From NCBI GenBank assembly GCA_963820315.1, contig CAWFZK010000031.1:124001-188000 (forward strand): a stretch of DNA of 64,000 bases, given 5' to 3'. Position 1 is the stretch's first letter, and every line of letters starts with the position of its first letter. The notes below the pieces were generated by a model. The model was given only the letters and a program-made list of their open reading frames with translations. It ran no database searches and was not told the DNA's origin. A program made the translations under genes and the position numbers. Below, piece after piece: positions 43,147 through 51,853 of the stretch. Source of the DNA: JACVRW01 sp963820315 (lineage in GTDB: Bacteria > Actinomycetota > Thermoleophilia > Solirubrobacterales > Thermoleophilaceae).

Positions 43147-44124
43147 TCAGGTGGTCCGCTGCTCCTTTGGCTCGCTGCGCGGCTCGAGCTGGATCTCCTT
43201 GTGAGCCCGCGGCACACCGTCTTCGAGCTCGCGGCTGCGCTCGCGCTCGGCGTTGAGCTCCATGCCGAAGAGCAGCGCCAGGTTGGTGATCCACATCCAC
43301 ACGAGCGCGCAGACCACGCCGCCGAGCGTCCCGTAGGTCTTGTCGTAGGAGCTGAAGTTGGCGACGTAGAGGGCGAACGCGGCCGAGGCGATCAGCCAGA
43401 CGATCACGGCGAACGCGCTGCCCGGGGTGATCCACTTGAAGCCCGGCAGCTTCACGTTCGGCGCGGCGTAGTAGAGCACCGAGAACATCAGGATCACCAC
43501 CACCAGGAGCACGGGCCACTTCGCGATGTCCCAAATCGTCAGCGCCGTGCTGCTCAGGCCGAGCTCGCCGCCCACGGCATCCACCACGGGTCCCGTGAGC
43601 ACGAGCGCCACCGCCACGAGCGCGAGCAGGATGATCATCACGAGAGTGACGAGGATCTGCAGCGGACGCAGCTTGAAGAACGAGCGCCCCTCAGGCGTCT
43701 CCCAGGCCACGTTCGAGGCGCGCATGAACGCGCCCACGTAGCCGGACGCCGACCAGAGCGCCACGCCGAGGCCGACGAAGAACAGGATCCCCGCGGCCCC
43801 GCGGTTCGACGTGATCGACTCGATCGGCCCCTGGAAGGTGTCGGCAGCCGAGCTCGGCCCGAGTTGCGTGACGATGTTCGTCAGGCTCTCGGTGGTCGAC
43901 TCGGGATCGCCGAAGAGGCCGAGGATCGAGACCAGCGCGATCAGGGCGGGGAACAGCGACAGCAGGCCGTAGTAGGTCAGCGCCGCCGCCCAGTCCGACA
44001 TGTTGTCCTCGCTGAACTCGGTCGCGGTCCGCTTGAGGGTGGCGAGGAGGCCCGTCTTCCGCTCCGTCCCCACCGGACGGGCGTCGCGCCGGACCTCCCC
44101 GCTCTGATTGCCGTTGCTGGCCAT
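43147..44124 (-). CDS. YihY/BrkB-family membrane protein
   Basis: 325 residues from ATG 44124. Six membrane helices and the family marks DWAAALTYYGLLSLFPALIA, WSASGYVGAFMRA, YYAAPNVKLPGFKWITPGSA and YGTLGGVVCALVWMWITN. The function of the family is still debated. Last gene of a four-gene operon of envelope proteins, 10 bp after DUF3618. Confidence 0.92.
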   Translation of the reverse strand: MASNGNQSGEVRRDARPVGTERKTGLLATLKRTATEFSEDNMSDWAAALTYYGLLSLFPALIALVSILGLFGDPESTTESLTNIVTQLGPSSAADTFQGPIESITSNRGAAGILFFVGLGVALWSASGYVGAFMRASNVAWETPEGRSFFKLRPLQILVTLVMIILLALVAVALVLTGPVVDAVGGELGLSSTALTIWDIAKWPVLLVVVILMFSVLYYAAPNVKLPGFKWITPGSAFAVIVWLIASAAFALYVANFSSYDKTYGTLGGVVCALVWMWITNLALLFGMELNAERERSRELEDGVPRAHKEIQLEPRSEPKEQRTT

Positions 44125-44134
44125 GGCCGCCTCG

Positions 44135-44638
44135 TCAGACCCCCGAGCCGGCCTGCTCGCGGGCCTCGTCGGCGCGCTGCTTCGAGCTGTCACGCAGCTC
44201 CTCGGCCTGTTCGCGGCCCGCTTCCTGGGCGGTGTCGGCGGCCTGGCGGGCCACCTCCTTGCCCCTCTCCATCGCCTCCTGGCCAGTCTCCTTGGCCTTC
44301 TCCTTGATGTCGTCGGCGACGGGGCCGATCTTCTCGTCCTCGATCGAGGTCGAGGGCACGAGGAGGCCCGCCACGAAGCCGAGCGCGGCGGCGCCGATGG
44401 CGAGGCCCAGCGGGTTCTCCTGAGCGATCCCGGCTGCGCGCTTGGCGCCCTCCTTCACCTCGCCGCTGTCCGGCGTCGAGCCGGAGATCTTCTCCCGGAC
44501 GCCCTGGACCCGGTCACTGACCGCGTCCTTGGCTCGTCCGGTGACGTCGGTCTTATGGCCGAGCGCCTCGACTGTCTCGCCCATCTCGCCTCGGGTTTGC
44601 TCTATCCCCTGCCTGATTTCGCGCGGGTCTTGGCCCAT
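44135..44638 (-). CDS. DUF3618-family amphipathic membrane protein
   Basis: 167 residues from ATG 44638. The N-terminal DUF3618 motif is DPREIRQGIEQTRGEMGETV. One membrane helix (AIGAAALGFVAGLLV) near residue 95 is followed by a long Lys/Glu/Ala/Gln helix (DDIKEKAKETGQEAMERGKE) of LEA-like type. The first 37 bp overlap the holin-like gene. Role unknown; the set suggests envelope stress. Confidence 0.88.
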   Translation of the reverse strand: MGQDPREIRQGIEQTRGEMGETVEALGHKTDVTGRAKDAVSDRVQGVREKISGSTPDSGEVKEGAKRAAGIAQENPLGLAIGAAALGFVAGLLVPSTSIEDEKIGPVADDIKEKAKETGQEAMERGKEVARQAADTAQEAGREQAEELRDSSKQRADEAREQAGSGV

Positions 44639-45021
44639 TGCACGTCCTCCTTCACGCTTTCTTGTGTCTGTTCCGGGACCGGTGGTACCGCTTCCTTGAT
44701 CTTGTCTCTGCCGCGCAGGGCAAGCACTCCCGCGACCGCCGCGTAGACGACCGTCACGATCAGCGCTGCCAGCCACAGCGGCATCACGAGCTCCAGCGCT
44801 GCGATCACGGTGGTCGTGAGCGCGGCCAGGGCGAACACGCCGAACACGCCGGCGCCACCGAACATCCCCGCCCCGACGCCCGCCGTCTTGCCCTTCTCCG
44901 TCAGCTCGGCCTTCGCCAGATCGATCTCCTGGCGGACGAGCGAGGTGGTCTGGTCCGACAGCTGCTTGAGCAGCTCGCCCGTGGGCCGCTCGCGCAGCTC
45001 TGTCTGGTCGCGCGAGCTCAT
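44602..45021 (-). CDS. Phage_holin_3_6 (DUF1469) type membrane protein
   Basis: 139 residues from ATG 45021. Sequence LLKQLSDQTTSLVRQEIDLA then two membrane helices (GVFALAALTTTVIAALELVM, LWLAALIVTVVYAAVAGVLA). Despite the family name, these are cellular proteins in actinobacteria and cyanobacteria, not lysis holins. Starts 2 bp after the LEA-like gene. Confidence 0.88.
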   Translation of the reverse strand: MSSRDQTELRERPTGELLKQLSDQTTSLVRQEIDLAKAELTEKGKTAGVGAGMFGGAGVFGVFALAALTTTVIAALELVMPLWLAALIVTVVYAAVAGVLALRGRDKIKEAVPPVPEQTQESVKEDVQWAKTRAKSGRG

Positions 45022-45022
45022 C

Positions 45023-45562
45023 TCAGTACCGCGCGTCGGGCTGCGGGGAAACGCCGGTCGTGGCCTGCGGCAGCGGCCGCGGCTGGGTCTGCGACGAGCG
45101 GTAGCGCTCGCTCGACGAGGCCTTGAGGAGCCTCGATGCGGCGAAGCCGATCGCGAACGCTCCTGCCACAACGGCCCAGGGCCGCTGGCGTCCGAAGTCC
45201 TCGGCGTCGCGCAGGATGGTGTCCCCGTCCGACTTCGTCAGGTAGCCGCCCAGCCGCTCTGCCTGGTCGGCCGCCCGCTCGGCGTAGCGGGCCGGGCCGT
45301 CGCGGCCCTGCTTGCGCAGCTCGTCGGCGACGTTGCGCACGTCGCCGGCCGCGCCGCTCACCTGCTCACCCGCCTGTGTCGAGCGCTGGTCAACCTGCTC
45401 GCGAATGCGATCCTTCGCTTGGCCGGCGGCCTCCTGCGCGCGCTCCTGGGCCTGGCCGGCCACCTCGCGCGCCTTGTCCTGCGCCTGCTGCCCAGTACCG
45501 CTTTCCTGCGTATCAGCCGGGTCCTGGGTGCCCGGCGAGTCCGTCGCACGGGTCGTCGTCAT
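45023..45562 (-). CDS. LEA-like protein with membrane anchor, first gene of the quartet
   Basis: 179 residues. The N-terminal half has repeated Ala/Gln/Lys/Glu helices (QDKAREVAGQAQERAQEAAG, QAKDRIREQVDQRSTQAGE). A DUF883-like hydrophobic segment (RPWAVVAGAFAIGFAASRLL) lies near residue 135. AGGA stands just before the start. Cotranscribed with the three genes that follow. Such proteins are linked to desiccation or osmotic stress in related bacteria by general knowledge. Confidence 0.82.
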   Translation of the reverse strand: MTTTRATDSPGTQDPADTQESGTGQQAQDKAREVAGQAQERAQEAAGQAKDRIREQVDQRSTQAGEQVSGAAGDVRNVADELRKQGRDGPARYAERAADQAERLGGYLTKSDGDTILRDAEDFGRQRPWAVVAGAFAIGFAASRLLKASSSERYRSSQTQPRPLPQATTGVSPQPDARY

Positions 45563-45699
45563 GGCGTTCCTCCTAGGTCAAGTCGTATGTCCACGAGTAG
45601 CGCGCTACCCGCGCGCCGGTGAGCGAATCCGGAGCCGTGTCCGCCAAGCCGCAAGTGAGACTGGCCCGCGCTACAAGCTGTCCCATTTCACCGAGAGCC

Positions 45700-47015
45700 C
45701 TAGTGGACCGACAGGCAGACGGCCGTTGCGTCGTCCTCGAGGTCGCGCCGCTGGCGGCCAGGACGGTCCTGTGGATCTCCCGCACGGTGTCCGCGGCCGT
45801 CTGGCGCTCGGAGCGAAGGGCCGCCTTGCCGAGGCGGTCGTACCCGAGCCCGGCCTGGCCCTCTCCGCGCTTGACCACGCCGTCGGACGCCATCACGAGA
45901 CGGTCGCCGGAGGCGAGTACGGTCTCGTGCTCGATCGGCCTGGGCGTGGCCCGCCCGCCGAGGCCGTGGCTTTGAGTGAGCTCCACGAGCTCCACCTCGC
46001 CGTCCGCCCGAAGGATCAGCGGCGCGACGTGCCCGCAGCTCGCGAAATGAAGAGCATGGCCGGCCGGGTCCCAGCGGGCGATCAGCGCGGTCATCTCAGC
46101 CCGTGGGCCGGGCATCTGGCGCAGGGTCTGGTGCATCACCACCAGCGCCTCGCTGATCCCGGCCCCGCTGCGCCGGCTTGCGCGTAATGCGCCGAGCGCC
46201 ACCGCGCTGCTCGCTGCCGCCCGTGTGGACGGACCGAGCCCGTCGGCGAGCGTGATCCACACGCCGTCGGCGTTGTCGCTCACGTCGTACCAGTCGCCCG
46301 CCACCTCATAGCTCGGCAGCACGTTCCCCGCGATCTCCGCGCCGCTCAGGCGAGCGATGCGCGGCGGCAGCAGGCTCTGCTGGATCTCCGCCGCCGCTCG
46401 CGGCTGCTTGCGCCGCTGGGCCCGGGCGAAGGTGTCGGTGTAGCGATCGGCGAGGGTGATCGCGGCGGCCGCCTGGCGTGCGAGCTCGGTCAAGGGCGCC
46501 GCCGGCTGGCCGAAGGCGATCAGCACGCCGTTGGCGCGGCCACGCAGCCAGAGCGCGGTGACCTCCACGCCCGGCAGGGGGCTGAGCTGCTCGCGCAACA
46601 TCGCCAGGCCGTCGGCGTCCATCTCGGGGCCGATCGCCAGCGGCGCCTCGAGCTTTTCCCCGAGGCGATTCGGTCCGGCCATGTGGAGCAGATGCGATCC
46701 GTCGATGTCGAGCACGTAGAGCGCGACCGGCACCGCGGCGATCCGCTGCGCCTCGGCCACCAGCTGCTCCGGAAGCACCGAGGGCGGCACCGCGTCGAAA
46801 ACTTGGATCGCGTCGAGCGAGACAGGGCGCTCACGCCCGAGCCGGCCCGCCGGCAGCGACTCGTCCACCGTCTCCGGGAACTCCTCCTGAGGGCGCTCGC
46901 GCAGCGCGGCCAGCAGCTCGTCGCGGTTTCGGAAGCGCCGGTGCAGGGTGGAGCGGGCCACGCCCGCCGCGGCCGCGATGTCGGTCAGGCTCGCCGACGG
47001 CGATTGCCTGAGCAC
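45700..47015 (-). CDS. TetR-type HTH fused to SpoIIE-type (PPM) phosphatase
   Basis: The N-terminus is a TetR recognition motif (ASLTDIAAAAGVARSTLHRR, FRNRDELLAAL). Residues ~65-190 resemble a GAF-like sensor (ALYVLDIDGSHLLHMAG, WLRGRANGVLIAFG). The PPM domain opens with IQQSLLPPRIARLSGAEIAG and shows metal residues in GDWYDV, LADGLG and, after a frame change near 45755, DDATAVCLSVH just before the true stop at 45700. The open frame as sequenced runs on to 45573. The start is GTG 47015, although HTH similarity (RILDAAQRV) extends farther upstream in frame without a standard start codon. A single protein that binds DNA and dephosphorylates is suggested. Confidence 0.8.
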
Positions 47016-47117
47016 CCGCTGGGCCGCATCGAGAATTCGCTCGCGATTGCGAAGAGCGTCCGCACGTCTTAGCTGGGTCTGCTTGGCGACCGGGCGAGTT
47101 TAGGGCGTGCCAGATAG

Positions 47118-47153
47118 CGTAAGCTTGATCTTACGTAAGTTCTAAGTTACACT
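47118..47153 (+). promoter_or_regulatory. Promoter with overlapping dyads before arsR-type gene
   Basis: TTGATC (47125-47130), 17 bp, TACACT (47148-47153), which places the transcript start at or next to ATG 47161: a leaderless mRNA. Over it lie CGTAAG-cttgat-CTTACG (47118-47135) and the perfect CTTACGTAAG (47130-47139). ArsR autorepression is likely. Confidence 0.6.
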
Positions 47154-47160
47154 TGTCGGC

Positions 47161-47478
47161 ATGCAGAACGCGTTCGAGGCTATTGCGGCTCCCCGGCGAC
47201 GGGACATCCTGCGCCTGGTCCATGCGGACGAGCTCACGGCCGGCGCGATCGCGGCGAACTTCGGCGACGTCTCGCGGCCCGCGATCTCCCAGCACCTGCG
47301 CGTGCTGCGCGAGGCCGGGCTGGTGCGCGAGCGCCGCGACGGGACGCGCCGCCTCTACAGCGCCGACACCGGCGGCCTCGACGCTCTGCGCGATTACCTC
47401 GAGCGGTTCTGGGACGAGCAGCTCGAGACGCTCAAGACCGAAGCGGAACGAGAAGAAAGGAACAAGCGCAATGCCTGA
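47161..47478 (+). CDS. ArsR-family regulator
   Basis: 105 residues. Winged helix: AIAAPRRRDILRLVHADELT, AGAIAANFGDVSRPAISQHL, RVLREAGLVRERRDGTRRLY. No metal-binding Cys pair, as is usual for ArsR proteins paired with an SRPBCC gene. Stop overlaps the next start by 8 bp. No ribosome site, in line with a leaderless start. Confidence 0.95.
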   Translation: MQNAFEAIAAPRRRDILRLVHADELTAGAIAANFGDVSRPAISQHLRVLREAGLVRERRDGTRRLYSADTGGLDALRDYLERFWDEQLETLKTEAEREERNKRNA

Positions 47479-47908
47479 TGCGACCAAGACCGACGCGATC
47501 GTTCGCGAGATCCACATCGACGCGAGCCCGGAGACCGTGTTCGGGTTCTTCACCGAGCCGGACAAGCTGACCCGCTGGCTCGCCGACGAGGCGACCCTCG
47601 ACCCGCGCCCGGGCGGCGTCAACCACCAGAGGCATCCGGGCGGGCCGGACAACCCGCGCGGTCCCTACTTCATGCGCGGTGAGTTCGTCGAGGTGGAGCC
47701 GCCGTCACGGGTCGTGTTCACGTGGGGCTTCGAGAACGCCGACGTCGACATCGACCCGGGCGCCAGCACCGTCGAAGTCACCCTCGAGCCGGAGGACGGC
47801 GGCACGCGCCTGCGGCTCGTGCACAGCGGTCTCCCCGAGAGCGAGCTGTCCTCGCACAGCGAGGGCTGGACGGAGATGCTGGAGCGGCTCGCGGCCGCTG
47901 CCGCCTGA
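47471..47908 (+). CDS. SRPBCC (AHSA1-like) protein
   Basis: 145 residues from ATG 47471. IVREIHIDASPETVFGFFTE, then PYFMRGEFVEVEPPSRVVFT and the C-terminal helix SEGWTEMLERLAAAA mark the START/Bet v1-like fold of the AHSA1 family. A hydrophobic ligand cavity is expected. The ArsR-SRPBCC gene pair is common in actinobacteria; the ligand is unknown. Confidence 0.93.
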   Translation: MPDATKTDAIVREIHIDASPETVFGFFTEPDKLTRWLADEATLDPRPGGVNHQRHPGGPDNPRGPYFMRGEFVEVEPPSRVVFTWGFENADVDIDPGASTVEVTLEPEDGGTRLRLVHSGLPESELSSHSEGWTEMLERLAAAAA

Positions 47909-47953
47909 AGGGCCGCAAGCCGGGGCGCCGCGCGGCGCCCCGGCCCGCCCCCG

Positions 47954-48508
47954 TTACCCCTGCCTGACGGCCGAGACCTCGATGCTGAGCTTGACCTTGT
48001 CCGAGACCAGGACGTTGCCCGAGCCGAGCACCTGGTTCCAGGTGAGGCCGTAGTCCTTGCGGTTGAGCTCGCCGCGCGCCTCGAGGCCGACGCGCTCGTT
48101 GCCCCACGGGTCCGACTCCGTGCCCAGGATCTCCCCGCTGAGGGTGATCTCGCGGGTGACCCCGTGCAGGGTCAGGTCGCCGACGACCTCGAAGCGCTCT
48201 TCGTCGAGCGGACGGATCTCCCTCGAGGAGAACTCGATGCGCGGGAAGCGCTCGACGTCGAAGAAATCGGGGGAGCGAAGGTGGTCGTCGCGCTGCGGCT
48301 CCTGGGTGTCGACGCTCGCGGCCTGGACGCTGCCGTAGGCCCTGGCGGAGGCGAGGTCGTCGCCGATCTCGAAGCTGCCCTCGAAGGACCCAAAGTGGCC
48401 GCGGACGGTCGCGATGCCGAGGTGGCGTACCGCGAACTCGGCGCGCGAGTGGGCAGGATCGATGTTGTAGGTGCCGGCCTGAACGGCCGTGGCGAGGCTG
48501 GTGGTCAT
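47954..48508 (-). CDS. yceI: YceI-family lipid-binding protein
   Basis: 184 residues from ATG 48508, no signal peptide. The lipocalin-like YceI fold is shown by AGTYNIDPAHSRAEFAVRHL, RGHFGSFEGSFEI, FDVERFPRIEFSSREI, LTLHGVTREITLSGEI and LNRKDYGLTWNQ. Family members bind polyisoprenoids. Convergent with the SRPBCC gene. Confidence 0.94.
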   Translation of the reverse strand: MTTSLATAVQAGTYNIDPAHSRAEFAVRHLGIATVRGHFGSFEGSFEIGDDLASARAYGSVQAASVDTQEPQRDDHLRSPDFFDVERFPRIEFSSREIRPLDEERFEVVGDLTLHGVTREITLSGEILGTESDPWGNERVGLEARGELNRKDYGLTWNQVLGSGNVLVSDKVKLSIEVSAVRQG

Positions 48509-48611
48509 TGCTTCCCTCCCGGTTGCTTGTGCTTGCAACTATCTTGGCGCAGAGCGGACCGGGCGACCATGGGGGAAGCCCACGAGCTCATGGACTTCTG
48601 TGTGCGGCGGC

Positions 48612-49415
48612 TCAGTCGCCGCGCACGGAATCGCGATAGGACTGCGGCGGAGAGCCGGTCTGGCGCTTGAACGCGCGCGAGAAGTAGAGCGGGTCGGTGA
48701 AGCCGACGCGGAAGGAGACCTCGCCGACCGTGAGGTCCGTGTAGCGCAGCAGGCGGGCGGCCTCCGCCATCACGCGCTCGGTCACGAGCTCCTTCGTCGA
48801 GCGGCCGGTGAGAGCGGATAGCGTGCGTGCGAGCGCCGGGCCCGGGACGGCGAGGGCGTCGGCGTAGTGACGCGCGTCGTGGTGGCTCGCGAAGTCGCGC
48901 TCGAGCTGCTCGGTGAAGCGCCGCAGCAGCTGCACGTCAGCGTCGTCGGCCGTACGGCGCTCGTCGCGCTCCGCGTCGTACCAGCGCTCGGTCCAGAGCA
49001 GGATCGCCGCGATCAGATGGCGCACGACATCGGCGCCGTAGGGGTCAGGCGGCCGCTTGGTCTCGTCGGCGATTGCCCGGAACAGAGGCATCACGGTGTC
49101 GCAGAGCTCCGTCGGCATCGAGATGGTGCGGCCGCCACGGCCGGCGAGGAGCCAGCCCGAGGCAATGCGCTCGGAGCCGCCGTGCAGCACCGCGTCCGTG
49201 AAGCGCAGAAGCGCGCCGCGCAGGTCCTCGGCGCGGATGAACTGGTGCACCTTGCCGCGCCCGATGACCGAGATGCTGGGCGCCTCGATCGGAGCCGGGC
49301 AGCCGTCGACCAGATGCTCGCCGTGGCCGCCCGCCACGAAGATCAGCTCGTGGTAGTCGTGCCGGTGCGGCTCGACGGTGCCCTCGGCGATGTCCATGCC
49401 CTCGAACAGCCTCAC
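48612..49415 (-). CDS. AraC-family regulator
   Basis: 267 residues from GTG 49415. N-terminal cupin-like sensor with metal-type motif EPHRHDYHELIFV and VIGRGKVHQF. C-terminal helix-turn-helix pair: YADALAVPGPALARTLSALT and LTVGEVSFRVGFTDPLYFSR followed by AFKRQTGSPPQSYR. In-frame coding similarity continues a little upstream, so the real start may be earlier. Divergent from the esterase gene, which it may control. Confidence 0.9.
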   Translation of the reverse strand: MRLFEGMDIAEGTVEPHRHDYHELIFVAGGHGEHLVDGCPAPIEAPSISVIGRGKVHQFIRAEDLRGALLRFTDAVLHGGSERIASGWLLAGRGGRTISMPTELCDTVMPLFRAIADETKRPPDPYGADVVRHLIAAILLWTERWYDAERDERRTADDADVQLLRRFTEQLERDFASHHDARHYADALAVPGPALARTLSALTGRSTKELVTERVMAEAARLLRYTDLTVGEVSFRVGFTDPLYFSRAFKRQTGSPPQSYRDSVRGD

Positions 49416-49501
49416 CTCGACGACCGCGCCCGGGTCGAGACGGTCGATCGCGAGGTGGCTGATGTCGGCGGTTGCGCTCAGAGACCTCCATGATGGCGGG
49501 T

Positions 49502-50164
49502 ATGACCGACCTCATCCTTCGCGAGCGCGAGGCGGACGGCGACCCCGCCGGGCTGCTCGTGCTCCACCACGGACGCGGCGCCGACGAGAACGACCTGCTG
49601 TCGCTGGCCGACGTGCTCGACCCGGGCCGGCGCCTGCACGTGGTCACGCCGCGCGCTCCGCTGCCGCTGCCCGGCTGGCCCGGCTACCACTGGTACATCG
49701 TGCCGCGCGTGGGTTATCCCGACCCGGAAACCTTCGGGGCCGCGTTCCGCAGCCTGGCCGCGCTGCACGACGAGCTGTGGTCGCGCACGGGTCTGAGCCC
49801 TGCGCAGACGATCCTCGGCGGCTTCTCGATGGGCTCGGTGATGAGCTACTCGCTCGGGTTGTCGGGGGAGCGGCCCGCGCCCGCGGGCATCCTCGCCTTC
49901 TCCGGTTTCGTGCCCGTGGTGGAGGGATGGAGCCCGTCGCTCGAGGATCGCCGCTCGACGCGCGCCTTCATCGCGCACGGTCGCAACGACCCGGTCATGG
50001 AGATCGGCTTCGCGCGCCGTGCCCGTGAGCTGCTCGAGGGCGGCGGGCTCGAGGTCGAGTACCACGAGTCCGATGCCGGCCACCACATCGACCCCGCGCA
50101 CGTGCCTGCCGCCGTCGACTGGCTGGCCGCGACGCTGGGGCTCGAAGGTCAGCCGCTGCGGTAG
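49502..50164 (+). CDS. Phospholipase/carboxylesterase family hydrolase
   Basis: 220 residues from ATG 49502. LLVLHHGRGADENDLLSLAD is the oxyanion region, Ser109 lies in GGFSMGS, Asp in AHGRNDPVM and His in AGHHIDPAH. It is like the cytosolic YpfH/carboxylesterase-2 group that cleaves short esters. The 3' end overlaps the convergent glycosyltransferase gene by 16 bp. Confidence 0.92.
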   Translation: MTDLILREREADGDPAGLLVLHHGRGADENDLLSLADVLDPGRRLHVVTPRAPLPLPGWPGYHWYIVPRVGYPDPETFGAAFRSLAALHDELWSRTGLSPAQTILGGFSMGSVMSYSLGLSGERPAPAGILAFSGFVPVVEGWSPSLEDRRSTRAFIAHGRNDPVMEIGFARRARELLEGGGLEVEYHESDAGHHIDPAHVPAAVDWLAATLGLEGQPLR

Positions 50165-50877
50165 CGCCGGCGCAGCAGCTCCCCGGCGAACAGGGTGAGC
50201 CCGATCCCGACGACGAGCTTGACGGCCCGCTTGCCGCGGAAGGACGACTCGCCGTGCTCGCGCTGGCGCATGTGCACCGGCACCTCGACGAGCCGCAGCT
50301 TCGCGTCGGTGATGCGGACGAGCGCCTCGACCTCGGGCGACTCGCCCACATAGGGATCGGCGAGCAGCTCGATCGCCCGTCGGTTGACGGCGTACATGCC
50401 GCTCGTGCCGTCGGTGATCGGCTGCCCGAGCCGGAGGCGCATCAGGAGCCGGAGCAGCGAGGTGCCGACGACCCGTTCGGGGGCCGGGCGGTAGCGCTCG
50501 CCGTCGCGCCCCGAGTCGGGCAGGAAGCGCGAGCCGACCGCCACGTCGCACTCGTCGGCCCTGACGAGCGCGAGCATTCGGGCGAGCTCGGCGGCGGGGT
50601 GCTGGCCGTCGGCGTCGAGGCGCCCGCAGAACGCGTAGCCGCCGTCCGCGGCGCGCTGGTAGCCCTCGGCGATCCCCTGGCGCAGCCCGCGATTCTCAGG
50701 GAAGCTGACCACGGTCGCGCCGGCCTCTGCCGCCACCCGGGCGGTCCCGTCGGTCGAGCCGTCGTCCACCACGAGCACGTCCGTGCCCGGAAGGTCGCGG
50801 CGGGCCTCTGCCAGCACCTCGGGGAGCGACTCCTCCTCGTTCCAGGCCGGGATGAAGACGAGCGTGTCGGCGCTCAT
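50149..50877 (-). CDS. Family 2 glycosyltransferase (DPM1-like)
   Basis: 242 residues. GT-A fold marks: FIPAWNEEESLPEVLAEARR, VLVVDDGSTDGT, LDADGQHPAAELARML and the acceptor region ITDGTSGMYAVNRRAIE. The C-terminal hydrophobic stretch (LVVGIGLTLFAGELL) suggests membrane contact. Similar to dolichol/polyprenyl-phosphate sugar synthases. Overlaps the DUF2461 gene by 4 bp. Confidence 0.9.
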   Translation of the reverse strand: MSADTLVFIPAWNEEESLPEVLAEARRDLPGTDVLVVDDGSTDGTARVAAEAGATVVSFPENRGLRQGIAEGYQRAADGGYAFCGRLDADGQHPAAELARMLALVRADECDVAVGSRFLPDSGRDGERYRPAPERVVGTSLLRLLMRLRLGQPITDGTSGMYAVNRRAIELLADPYVGESPEVEALVRITDAKLRLVEVPVHMRQREHGESSFRGKRAVKLVVGIGLTLFAGELLRRRYRSG

Positions 50878-51500
50878 GCGGCCTGCGAGGGACCCACGTG
50901 CTTGGCGAGCCAGCTCACGAGCGGCCGGGCGCTGTCGAGCTCCCTCCTGACACGCGTGTCGGCGCTGCGCTTGTGCAGCCAGGGCCCGAGCTCGTGGCGT
51001 CGATAGACCGTCAGCTCCTTCATGCGCAGCCGGTCGATGCGCGGGTGCTCGAGCGGATAGCCGCGTGGGGCGCGCTTCAGCTGCGGCGGCGCCGCCTCCA
51101 TCCCGGCCGCCTCGGCGGTCCTGATCGCCCGCTCGAACGAGCCGGCGCGCCGCGAGTCGTCGATCGCGGCGCGGAAGCGCACGAGTTGATCGGACGCCGG
51201 CGCGTGCTTGCCCGCAGCCACCAGCAGGCCGTCGAGCGAGAGCTCGACGTAGAAGCCGCCGGCCCCGCCGTAGCCGATCGCGAGCCCGAGCTGCTCCTTG
51301 ATCGGCGGGCGCATGTGAAAGCGCGTGTCGTTGTAGGGCCGGAACAGATGTGGCTCGCCCAGCTCGGCGAGCTGACTGGCGAGCTCACGAGCCGGCTCGA
51401 CGAGGTAGAGGTCGTAGCGCTCGCGGTTCGCCTTGAACCAATCGCGGTCGTTGTTGGCCTCGAGGTCGCGGAGGAAGTCGATTGCCTCTGGTGGCCACAT
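50874..51500 (-). CDS. DUF2461 (TIGR02453) protein
   Basis: 208 residues from ATG 51500. Family marks: EAIDFLRDLEANNDRDWFKA, RPYNDTRFHMRPPIKEQLG, GAGGFYVELSLDGLLVAAGK and LKRAPRGYPLEHP. Function unknown; widespread in bacteria and fungi. Coupled to the glycosyltransferase by an ATGA overlap. Confidence 0.93.
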   Translation of the reverse strand: MWPPEAIDFLRDLEANNDRDWFKANRERYDLYLVEPARELASQLAELGEPHLFRPYNDTRFHMRPPIKEQLGLAIGYGGAGGFYVELSLDGLLVAAGKHAPASDQLVRFRAAIDDSRRAGSFERAIRTAEAAGMEAAPPQLKRAPRGYPLEHPRIDRLRMKELTVYRRHELGPWLHKRSADTRVRRELDSARPLVSWLAKHVGPSQAA

Positions 51501-51564
51501 CGCGCCACAGGCTAGGCGACGCTCACTCCAAGTATTGTCACGCAGCGTTGACGGGGGCAATCGT

Positions 51565-51786
51565 TTGAGGCGGAGGCGGCCTCGGCCGTGGCTACCGGCG
51601 GCCGTGGTGGGGCTGTGCCTGCTGGCCGCGGTTGTGGCCGGCTACCCCCTGGTGCTGATCCTGGCGCTCACGGTGCTGACGCTCCTGTGGGTCAGCAACG
51701 CGCTTCAGGCGACCGGCCACGGCAACCTGTTCGTGGCGGCCGCGAACGCCGTGCGGCGGTTGCGCAAGCGCGACGCCGCCTCCTAG
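51565..51786 (+). CDS. Small membrane protein
   Basis: 73 residues from TTG 51565: an Arg-rich N-terminus, two adjoining hydrophobic helices (PAAVVGLCLLAAVVAGYPLV, LILALTVLTLLWVSNAL) and a basic tail RRLRKRD. A two-helix hairpin with both ends inside is predicted. I do not know the family; the start is uncertain. Confidence 0.5.
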   Translation: MRRRRPRPWLPAAVVGLCLLAAVVAGYPLVLILALTVLTLLWVSNALQATGHGNLFVAAANAVRRLRKRDAAS

Positions 51787-51853
51787 CCGGACGCCTACGG
51801 CCTGGCGAGACCCCCCGGGCGGGGGACCCGGGGGACCTCGCCGCCGGCCGCGC

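Noticed and set aside
44602..45021. Holin-like protein as evidence of a prophage
   Set aside because: The family is a cellular membrane protein group despite its name, and the neighbours are chromosomal stress genes.
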